Positions 1 to 4,275 of a stretch of DNA of 5,854 nucleotides are shown in pieces (position 1 is the stretch's first letter; the number at the start of each line of letters is the position of its first letter). The notes beneath the pieces were generated by a model, which saw nothing but the letters and a program-made list of their open reading frames with translations, had not been told where the DNA came from and did no database searches. The DNA is from Actinomycetota bacterium (GTDB lineage: Bacteria > Actinomycetota > Humimicrobiia > Humimicrobiales > Humimicrobiaceae), in assembly GCA_028697935.1 (NCBI GenBank), contig JAQVEM010000084.1, forward strand, positions 1-5,854, read 5' to 3'. The position numbers and the translations under genes are program-made.

Positions 1-277
1 TCAATTGCTTATAATGAACTGGTAATAATGTATCAACAGATTTCAATTCGAGGATTACTTGATCATTTATTAAAAAATCAAGTCTGTACTGAATTCCAAG
101 GTTAACACCTTTGTATAGAACTTCTATCGGAACCTGATTCTCAACTTTGAGACATCTATTATTTAATTCAATTAGAAGAGCTTGCTCATAAATATTTTCC
201 AGCAAACCCGGACCTAATATATTGTAAACCTCAAAAACTGAACCTCTGATTTGATAACTTATATCATTCAAATTCAT
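1..277 (-). CDS. GxxExxY family protein, copy 1 (partial, C-terminus outside window)
   Basis: I translated the minus strand from the ATG at 277-275 and found 92 codons open to the window edge. Residues 24-30 read GLLENIY, the signature G-x-x-E-x-x-Y. They are followed by a hydrophobic VPIEVLY stretch, an RLDFLI segment (Asp67) and an ILELKS segment (Glu77, Lys79). The last two fit the D...ExK core of the PD-(D/E)XK nuclease superfamily, in which the family (about 120-130 residues) is placed. The start is fixed by an in-frame TAA only two codons upstream (283-281). A weak GAGAG ribosome-binding site lies inside the neighbouring 9-bp repeat. The biochemical role of the family is not established; nuclease activity is inferred from the fold. 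The protein is clearly diverged from the second copy at 1870-2239. Confidence 0.9.
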   Translation of the reverse strand, partial: MNLNDISYQIRGSVFEVYNILGPGLLENIYEQALLIELNNRCLKVENQVPIEVLYKGVNLGIQYRLDFLINDQVILELKSVDTLLPVHYKQL

Positions 278-283
278 CTTTTA

Positions 284-352
284 TCTCTCGCAGATTACGA
301 TAATTCTATTTTCCATTTTATTTCACGCAGATTACGCTGATTTCGCTGATTT
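284..352 (-). repeat. 9-bp-phased ATCTGCG-type repeat array upstream of GxxExxY copy 1
   Basis: On the plus strand CGCAGATTA occurs at 289-297 and again at 326-334. The second copy is followed in phase by CGCTGATTT at 335 and CGCTGATTT at 344. The same motif occurs in opposite orientation at 493-544. The array ends seven bases before the GxxExxY start and supplies the purine-rich GAGAGA ahead of it. Its relation to the gene is inferred from position. Confidence 0.8.
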
Positions 353-492
353 TTTTTACTTATAATGAGAATATTCAACATAATCTAGATTTATTATATT
401 TTACTTACCTTAGAATTCATAGCTTAATTAAAAAGGTAAGAGGATCTAATTTATAACAAAGTACTTTAAACTTTTTTTATTATAAAACAATA
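353..492. other. AT-rich non-coding spacer between inverted 9-bp arrays
   Basis: I see no convincing reading frame in this stretch. It is very AT-rich and is bordered by ATCTGCG-type repeats that face opposite ways on its two sides. Inside it, an 8-bp perfect inverted repeat CTTACCTT / AAGGTAAG (404-411 and 433-440) has a 21-base centre. A minus-strand TATAAT (398-393) lies just beyond the inverted repeat toward the GxxExxY gene, but I could not find a matching -35 box, so a promoter here is only possible. Confidence 0.5.
404..440. repeat. 8-bp perfect inverted repeat (possible operator or hairpin)
   Basis: CTTACCTT at 404-411 is the exact reverse complement of AAGGTAAG at 433-440. The 21-base loop is AT-rich, and no T-run follows on either strand, so it does not look like an intrinsic terminator. 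It lies upstream of GxxExxY copy 1, immediately before a minus-strand TATAAT. A regulator-binding site is possible but unsupported beyond symmetry. Confidence 0.35.
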
Positions 493-544
493 ATCTGTGA
501 TATCTGTGAAATCTGTGAGAGACCTTATCTGCGCTATCTGCGTG
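493..544 (+). repeat. 9-bp-phased ATCTGYG repeat array, inverted relative to 284-352
   Basis: On the plus strand ATCTGTGAT (493), ATCTGTGAA (502) and ATCTGTGAG (511) are exactly in 9-bp phase. After a degenerate seven-base unit come ATCTGCGCT (527) and ATCTGCGTG (536). ATCTGCGTG at 536-544 is the perfect reverse complement of CACGCAGAT at 324-332. ATCTGTGAGAGA at 511-522 matches the reverse complement of 284-295 at 11 of 12 positions. The two arrays are therefore arms of an imperfect inverted repeat. The array ends nine bases from the stop codon of the 148-residue gene. Confidence 0.8.
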
Positions 545-552
545 AGATATCA

Positions 553-999
553 CTAAATTAAGTCAGTAAGTTTTTGCCAATCACGCACCTTTTCTAGATA
601 TCCTGCTTGTATTGCTGATGCTATTGAACGACAGGGTAGATGTTGTCTAACTATATCTTCTTTGGTTAAGGTTTTTAAATCCAGATGAGGATAATCTTTC
701 AGTGTTGCTCGCATAATCTTCAAAAATACATTAGGCCAGGTGCTCATTGGTTTTCCTTGAGAATGATATTCACGATTATACCTCTGAATATATATTCTAC
801 AATCTTCAAGAAATTCTTCACTTATAATAATTCTTTTGGCAAAATCAAATATTTCTTTCATAATTGCATTGGAGACAGTTGGTTTAGGGATCACTTTTCT
901 TCTTGAAATATATTTATCTAAATGAGAATTATAATATGTAACATACTTTTCTTCATTACCATCAAGTCTTGGAATATTCATTTTTACTTTTGGCTTCAT
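553..999 (-). CDS. Hypothetical protein, 148 residues, unrecognised
   Basis: I do not recognise this protein. The frame is probably real: it starts with ATG after a strong AAGGAG ribosome-binding site at ideal spacing and begins 40 bases after the deacetylase-like stop, so it is probably cotranscribed. The protein is soluble and basic. It has a Lys/Arg-rich N-terminal third (around YISRRKVIPKP, residues 30-40) and a predicted helical middle with many charged residues. The C-terminal section (about residues 105-148) has a short-helix character (TLTKEDIVRQ, RSIASAIQAGYLEKV) that could be a helix-turn-helix, though I cannot show that. It has no signal peptide, no membrane segment and no cysteine-pair metal site. 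Its 3' end abuts the 9-bp repeat array at 493-544. It could belong to the polysaccharide locus or to the repeat/GxxExxY element; no function is assigned. Confidence 0.75.
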   Translation of the reverse strand: MKPKVKMNIPRLDGNEEKYVTYYNSHLDKYISRRKVIPKPTVSNAIMKEIFDFAKRIIISEEFLEDCRIYIQRYNREYHSQGKPMSTWPNVFLKIMRATLKDYPHLDLKTLTKEDIVRQHLPCRSIASAIQAGYLEKVRDWQKLTDLI

Positions 1000-1005
1000 C
1001 TAATT

Positions 1006-1011
1006 CTCCTT
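1006..1011 (-). promoter_or_regulatory. Ribosome-binding site of the 148-residue gene
   Basis: AAGGAG on the minus strand lies six bases before the ATG at 999. It is the only clear consensus Shine-Dalgarno sequence in the window. The other genes rely on weak sites or on stop/start overlaps. Confidence 0.75.
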
Positions 1012-1039
1012 ATAATTTAAAGAATTAAAAGTCATTATA

Positions 1040-1840
1040 TCAGGTTATTGTTATATAACTATTATTTATAATTGATTTATTTGTTTGTTTTACAATTATC
1101 TTCTTTACCTGATTCTTAACATTCTGGGCTAATAATTCTTTGGTCCAATAGAATATATTATCATTCCAGCGTTGTGGATGAGTATTAATCATAATCTGAT
1201 CGGGTAATTTATTCTCCTGGATTAAATTGATTAATTGATTAGTGTTTTTTATTTGAAAATTATAAGCTGAATGCACTTTATCTCGTATACTAAAATCTTC
1301 ACTATTCCATCTTCTACCGGTATCGGTTAAATATAGCACTTTATTAAAATCTATATCAAGATAAGGTTCACAGATTATATCTTCATCTCTATAATCATAT
1401 TTATCCCATAACTTTCTATTATCATATCTTGATAAGGGGCTACCATGCATACAGATTGTTTTAATCGGGGCAATTTTTCTCAATTTCCCAAGGTTTACCT
1501 TAAAAGAAAGAAAAGCTTTATCAATATCCCCTTTACACAAATCAACATCTTCATAATGATAACCTATATTATGACCCAGTGCTGCGATTTCCCTGATTAT
1601 GGAAGGTACAAATGTTCTTTGAACTATTCTAAAATAATAAGTAGCATAAATATCCTTACTTTTCTCCAATTTTGCAAATTCCAAAGCGTTCAGAGGCATT
1701 TTATCTATATCGTGCCTCATAATTATTACCTTAGATAAGGGCGAACCTATAAAATCTTCTACAGTTTGAAACTCATATCCTGCTTTTTTAAAAGCATCCA
1801 GCAATTCATTATACTTTTTGACTGTAAAATCTCTATTCAA
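1040..1840 (-). CDS. Polysaccharide-deacetylase-like (NodB-fold) protein, start uncertain
   Basis: This is a soluble protein with the layout of the NodB/polysaccharide-deacetylase fold as found in sugar-cluster homologues. Numbered from the TTG at 1840 (266 residues), it begins RDFTVKKYNELLDAFKKAGYEF. Next come the first-strand metal-type motif RHDID (His43, Asp44, Asp46), HNIGYHYE (His90, His95, Glu97), a CMHGSP loop (His132) and a late INTHPQRW strand (His221). These suggest retained metal and catalytic residues and removal of an acyl group from a sugar or glycan; the substrate is unknown. No ATG lies near the expected N-terminus. The frame stays open upstream to a TTG at 1975, but that stretch is the out-of-frame C-terminus of the GxxExxY gene, so I prefer TTG 1840 (GGTGG five bases upstream) or GTG 1849. 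The first codons come from an inserted repeat copy, so the original start may have been lost. Confidence 0.75.
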   Translation of the reverse strand: MNRDFTVKKYNELLDAFKKAGYEFQTVEDFIGSPLSKVIIMRHDIDKMPLNALEFAKLEKSKDIYATYYFRIVQRTFVPSIIREIAALGHNIGYHYEDVDLCKGDIDKAFLSFKVNLGKLRKIAPIKTICMHGSPLSRYDNRKLWDKYDYRDEDIICEPYLDIDFNKVLYLTDTGRRWNSEDFSIRDKVHSAYNFQIKNTNQLINLIQENKLPDQIMINTHPQRWNDNIFYWTKELLAQNVKNQVKKIIVKQTNKSIINNSYITIT

Positions 1841-1842
1841 AA

Positions 1843-1867
1843 AAGCCACCGAAATTACCGAAAAATA
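1843..1867 (-). repeat. CGGTG-type repeat copy, inverted relative to the upstream arrays
   Basis: On the minus strand TTTTT is followed by CGGTAATTT and CGGTGGCTT, two 9-bp units of the CGGTGNNNT family. All other CGGTG copies in the window (2283-2474, 2865-3026, 4231-4275) read in this sense on the plus strand, so this copy is inverted. It begins three bases after the GxxExxY stop codon and runs into the 5' end of the deacetylase-like gene, where it is read as SVISVA. Confidence 0.8.
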
Positions 1868-1869
1868 GT

Positions 1870-2239
1870 TTAATGGACAATTCTCTGGAATTCTAATTTT
1901 GCCACATTGCCAAAGTTTAAGATATATCCCAGTTTGAGCCCTGTTGCACTTAGATAATTTATTATTTGTGCGCAATGCATCGAATGGATTATATTACAAG
2001 CTTTGAGCTCAATTATAATTTTACCTTCTACAATAATATCAGCAATATAATCTCCAAACAATTTGTTCTCTATAAAAAACTGGTATAGGAACCTGACAAA
2101 CATAACTAATACCTTGATATTTAAATTCTACACATAAAGCTCGTTCATATACTTTTTCCAAATATCCGGCTCCAAGCTCTTTGTGCACAGCAATTGCACA
2201 GCCAATAATTCTATCACTCAGCTCCTTCTCATATATCAT
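1870..2239 (-). pseudogene. GxxExxY family protein, copy 2, with a +1 frameshift
   Basis: Two overlapping frames together make one GxxExxY protein. The first (ATG 2239) gives MIYEKELSDR, then GYLEKVY at residues 25-31 (the G-x-x-E-x-x-Y signature) and VPIPVFY, after which it runs out of register to a stop at 2039. The second frame picks up KLFGDYIADIIVEGKIIIELKA, carrying the D...ExK core, and ends in the family-typical ILNFGN...LEFQRIV. Removing one base near 2064-2080, for example from the six-A run at 2074-2079, restores about 122 residues, the usual family length. It could be a true inactivating mutation, programmed slippage on the homopolymer, or a sequencing error. A GGGGAAG ribosome-binding site precedes the ATG. 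The gene is flanked by inverted CGGTG repeat copies. Confidence 0.88.
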
Positions 2240-2272
2240 AAATTTTGGGCTTCCCCTTTCTTGTTTTGAAAA

Positions 2273-2335
2273 TTATATAACCTTTTCGGTGTCTTCGGTG
2301 CTATCGGTGGCTAATATTTTTGTATTGTAAATCAT
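2273..2335 (-). CDS. Repeat-encoded micro-ORF, 20 codons (MIYNTKILATDSTEDTEKVI)
   Basis: The ATG at 2335 overlaps the TGA of the preceding micro-ORF as ATGA. The peptide is the translation of one 53-bp repeat unit and ends at TAA 2275-2273, before GxxExxY copy 2. It has no ribosome-binding site of its own, so translation would have to be coupled. Whether it is made at all is unknown; it is listed because of the chain it belongs to. Confidence 0.25.
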   Translation of the reverse strand: MIYNTKILATDSTEDTEKVI

Positions 2336-2388
2336 TTTTCGGTGTCTTCGGTGCTATCGGTGGCTAATATTTTTGTATTATTAATCAT
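2332..2388 (-). CDS. Repeat-encoded micro-ORF, 18 codons (MINNTKILATDSTEDTEK)
   Basis: The ATG at 2388-2386 overlaps the VanZ-like stop TGA (2387-2385) as ATGA. Its own TGA (2334-2332) overlaps the next ATG at 2335 in the same way. The peptide is hydrophilic, rich in Thr and Glu, and identical to the first 18 residues of the VanZ-like frame. There is no independent evidence that it is translated. Confidence 0.3.
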   Translation of the reverse strand: MINNTKILATDSTEDTEK

Positions 2389-2418
2389 TTTTCGGTGTTT
2401 TCGTTGTTCTCGGTGGCT
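2357..2418 (+). repeat. 62-bp perfect direct repeat, left copy
   Basis: This segment is identical to 2964-3025 over all 62 bases; the bases just outside differ. It contains the stop codon of the VanZ-like gene at the same internal position as the WecB stop in the other copy. The two copies lie 607 bp apart and bracket the VanZ-like gene. Confidence 0.93.
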
Positions 2419-2942
2419 AATATTTTTGTATTGTAAATTACTTTTCGGTGCTCTTGGTGTTTTTGGTGGCTAATAAAAATAAACAGCAGAGTCAATATTG
2501 CTCCAAAGAGATTCGATATCATATCCATCGGATTAAAAGTTCTATAAGGCAAGAGATATTGTAAACATTCACTGATTATAGCAGAACCACCTACAATTAG
2601 TATATATTTCAAAACAGGTTTATCATTAAAAATCGGATTGCCTTGCCTTTCCCCTATCAAATATAAAGGGATAAAGACAAGAAAAGATACAAAATGAATA
2701 AGATAATCCAATCTAAATTCAAATATAGGTTTATGAATGATACGATTTAAATCATCTCCCAAGGGAATAACATTCATTGCTAAAACTATAATCAACCATC
2801 CCCAAAATAACCATCTTGCCCCATTTGCCACCCTTTTATCTTGTATCATCATTCTATTTTTTTTCTCTGTGCTCTCAGTGGTTAAATTTTTTTCGGTGTC
2901 TTCGGTGCTATCTGTGGCTAATATTTTTGTATTATTAATCAT
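2385..2942 (-). CDS. VanZ-like small integral membrane protein with repeat-encoded ends
   Basis: The core has four hydrophobic segments at about residues 43-60, 80-97, 110-131 and 143-158. It carries the VanZ-like family pattern: DYLIHFVSF (Asp79, His83) opening the second segment, then SECLQYLLPYR (Glu125, Gln128, Arg134), then NPMDMISNLFG (Asp140, Asn144, Gly147). VanZ-like proteins often sit in cell-envelope and polysaccharide clusters; the prototype gives low teicoplanin resistance, and the general function is unsettled. Residues 1-28 (TEDTEK/TESTEK type) and about 159-185 (NTKILATENNENTEK end) are translated CGGTG-family repeats and probably not part of the ancestral protein. The ATG at 2942 overlaps an upstream micro-ORF stop as ATGA, which supports this start by coupling. 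The ATG pair at 2852/2849 would give a more typical 155-residue protein, but neither start has a good ribosome-binding site. Confidence 0.85.
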   Translation of the reverse strand: MINNTKILATDSTEDTEKNLTTESTEKKNRMMIQDKRVANGARWLFWGWLIIVLAMNVIPLGDDLNRIIHKPIFEFRLDYLIHFVSFLVFIPLYLIGERQGNPIFNDKPVLKYILIVGGSAIISECLQYLLPYRTFNPMDMISNLFGAILTLLFIFISHQKHQEHRKVIYNTKILATENNENTEK

Positions 2943-2995
2943 TTTTCTGTGTATTCGGTGTTCTCGGTGGCTAATATTTTTGTATTATTAATCAT
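2939..2995 (-). CDS. Repeat-encoded micro-ORF, 18 codons (MINNTKILATENTEYTEK)
   Basis: The ATG at 2995 overlaps the wecB stop (TGA 2994-2992) as ATGA. Its own TGA (2941-2939) overlaps the ATG of the VanZ-like frame (2942) as ATGA. It therefore links wecB to the VanZ-like gene in an unbroken stop/restart chain. Its role may be translational coupling only, or it may be incidental to the repeat. Confidence 0.3.
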   Translation of the reverse strand: MINNTKILATENTEYTEK

Positions 2996-3025
2996 TTTTC
3001 GGTGTTTTCGTTGTTCTCGGTGGCT
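2964..3025 (+). repeat. 62-bp perfect direct repeat, right copy
   Basis: This is the partner of 2357-2418 with no mismatch. It carries the wecB stop codon and the last ten wecB codons (ATENNENTEK). The left copy encodes the same ten residues and the same stop at the end of the VanZ-like frame. Confidence 0.93.
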
Positions 3026-4140
3026 TCTTCTTTTTTCTCAAACCATTCATCAAGTACTTTTACAATCCTTTCAGCTGTCTTTCCATCCCAATATTTAGGT
3101 ATTTTCCCCTTTTTTACATTCCCTTCAATAATTTCCCTGGCACTATTAACAATACTTTCCACATTCAAATCAACAAGATGATTTGTACCTTCTGTAATCG
3201 TTATCGGTCTTTCCGTATTTTCTCTTAGGGTTAAACAAGGAACCCCAAAATAGGTTGATTCTTCTTGAATACCTCCCGAATCTGTTAAGATAAATTTTGC
3301 ATTCATCTCTAACTTTAGAAAATCTAAATATCCTAATGGCTCAGTAAAAATAACATCTGAATTTGTATTTAAGAAAGATGATAAACCAAGCTCATAAATA
3401 TTTTTCCTTGTTCGGGGATGCATAGGAAAGATAATCTTTATTTTTCTCCCTATGATTTCCAAAGAGGTTAGCAACATTTTTAAACCTTCATACTCATCAA
3501 CATTAGATGGTCTATGTAATGTTACTAAAGCATATTTTTCATTAGGTAACATATTTAATTGATGAAAAATATTAGAATTTTCAGCTTTTTCTTTATGGGC
3601 GACCAGAGAATCAATCATAATATTTCCTACAAAATAAATTTTCTCTGGATCTATACCCTCTTTCTCCAAATTCTTATTAGCATCCAGCGAAGGTGTTAAT
3701 AAAATATCGGATATTCTATCTGATAGAACTCTATTTATCTCTTCAGGCATTCTATCATCATAACTTCTTAGACCCGATTCAAGATGAGCTACAGGAATAT
3801 ATAATTTCTTAGCTACTAAAGCACAGGCAATTGTAGAATTAACATCTCCTGCAACAATAACTAAATCAGGTTTATTTCCTGATAGAATCAAATCTTCATA
3901 GCGTTCTATTATTCTGGCTGTCTGTTTTCCCTGTGTTCCTGAACCTACATTTAAATAGGCACATGGCTCAGGCATAGCCAAATCATTAAAAAAGAGTTTG
4001 GACATTTGTTCATCATAATGCTGACCTGTATGTATTATCTGGGGTTCATATCTATTACTAGACAACGATAATTCTCTATAAAGAGGTGCCATTTTCATAA
4101 AATTAGGCCTTGCACCTACTATCAAATGAATCAATCTCAT
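2992..4140 (-). CDS. wecB: UDP-N-acetylglucosamine 2-epimerase (non-hydrolysing)
   Basis: This cytoplasmic GT-B-fold enzyme interconverts UDP-GlcNAc and UDP-ManNAc, a precursor for surface polysaccharides. Family motifs appear in order: GARPNFMKMAPL (9-20), HTGQHYDEQM (37-46), AGDVNST (97-103, Asp99), AHLESGLRS (118-126, Glu121), MPEEINR (131-137, Glu133/134), LHRPSNVD (208-215, His209), FPMHPRT (238-244), TDSGGIQEES (286-295) and LRENTERP (305-312). The residues known to matter in E. coli WecB (Asp95, Glu117, Glu131, His213) thus appear conserved. The length of 382 residues slightly exceeds the norm because residues of about 372-382 (ATENNENTEK) come from a CGGTG repeat. The ATG at 4140 has only a distant AAGGA, and its first bases overlap the TGA of a short upstream frame (ATGA). 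The gene could equally be called mnaA; the exact polysaccharide is unknown. Confidence 0.96.
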   Translation of the reverse strand: MRLIHLIVGARPNFMKMAPLYRELSLSSNRYEPQIIHTGQHYDEQMSKLFFNDLAMPEPCAYLNVGSGTQGKQTARIIERYEDLILSGNKPDLVIVAGDVNSTIACALVAKKLYIPVAHLESGLRSYDDRMPEEINRVLSDRISDILLTPSLDANKNLEKEGIDPEKIYFVGNIMIDSLVAHKEKAENSNIFHQLNMLPNEKYALVTLHRPSNVDEYEGLKMLLTSLEIIGRKIKIIFPMHPRTRKNIYELGLSSFLNTNSDVIFTEPLGYLDFLKLEMNAKFILTDSGGIQEESTYFGVPCLTLRENTERPITITEGTNHLVDLNVESIVNSAREIIEGNVKKGKIPKYWDGKTAERIVKVLDEWFEKKEEATENNENTEK

Positions 4141-4214
4141 AATGCTTTGTCAAATTCCTTAACTCTTATTTCCATATATATTCCAAATTTATAACTTCTT
4201 TTCCCCCCATTCAT
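4137..4214 (-). CDS. Possible 25-codon leader ORF overlapping the wecB start
   Basis: The ATG at 4214 opens a frame (MNGGKRSYKFGIYMEIRVKE...) whose TGA at 4139-4137 overlaps the wecB ATG as ATGA. The same frame is also open back through the 9-bp array to the DUF354 stop codon, so DUF354 readthrough would be an alternative source. There is no strong ribosome-binding site. It may couple wecB translation to the gene upstream, or be chance. Confidence 0.25.
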   Translation of the reverse strand: MNGGKRSYKFGIYMEIRVKEFDKAL

Positions 4215-4230
4215 ATTTCTTCGTTTGTTT

Positions 4231-4275
4231 CGGTGATTTCGGTGATTTCGGTGGCCTCGGTGGTTTCGGTGGCTT
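4231..4275 (+). repeat. Five exact-phase 9-bp CGGTGNNNT units
   Basis: The units are CGGTGATTT (4231), CGGTGATTT (4240), CGGTGGCCT (4249), CGGTGGTTT (4258) and CGGTGGCTT (4267), with no phase break. The last unit ends on the final base of the DUF354 stop codon, so the array begins exactly where that gene ends. Unlike the 53-bp units it lacks the AT-rich tail. The remaining part of the gap to wecB (4141-4230) shows only AT-rich sequence and a six-C run. Confidence 0.93.

Larger units (their letters stand above)
2283..2474 (+). repeat. Four tandem 53-bp CGGTG repeat units
   Basis: The first CGGTG of each unit starts at 2287, 2340, 2393 and 2446, an exact 53-bp period. Each unit has three 9-bp subunits (CGGTGTCTT, CGGTGCTAT, CGGTGGCTA in the best copies) followed by an AT-rich 26-base tail containing TAATATTTTTGTATT. 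The fourth unit is degenerate and lacks most of the tail. The lower units fill the gap between the VanZ-like gene and GxxExxY copy 2. The upper two are read through as the C-terminus of the VanZ-like protein. Confidence 0.93.
2865..3026 (+). repeat. CGGTG repeat array between wecB and the VanZ-like gene
   Basis: Full 53-bp units have their leading C at 2894, 2947 and 3000, again an exact 53-bp period. A short, degenerate tail-less unit precedes them at about 2865-2890. The unit at 2894 differs from the unit at 2340 by a single base across 53. The array encodes the last residues of WecB, one complete micro-ORF and the first 28 residues of the VanZ-like frame. Confidence 0.92.

Noticed and set aside
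404..440. Intrinsic terminator at the 8-bp inverted repeat
   Set aside because: The stem is short, the loop is 21 bases, and no T-run follows on either strand.
685..906. Plus-strand 73-codon frame inside the 148-residue gene
   Set aside because: It lies antisense to a frame with a strong ribosome-binding site and has no family features; it is a shadow frame.
1034..1039. Minus-strand TATAAT upstream of the 148-residue gene as a promoter
   Set aside because: No -35 match stands at usual spacing, and such hexamers are frequent in AT-rich DNA; cotranscription with the upstream gene is simpler.
1445..1738. Plus-strand 97-codon frame
   Set aside because: It lies antisense to the conserved deacetylase-like motifs, and its translation has no recognisable domain.
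1841..1975. N-terminal extension of the deacetylase-like protein to TTG 1975
   Set aside because: This stretch encodes the conserved C-terminus of GxxExxY copy 2 in another frame, so the extension is unlikely to be real protein.
2737..2991. Plus-strand 84-codon frame with hydrophobic residues
   Set aside because: It lies antisense to the VanZ-like gene and repeat array; the hydrophobic stretches are the complement of the AT-rich repeat and membrane segments.
2283..3026. CRISPR array
   Set aside because: The 53-bp units are contiguous with a conserved tail instead of unique spacers, subunits have a 9-bp period, genes interrupt the arrays, and no cas gene is present.
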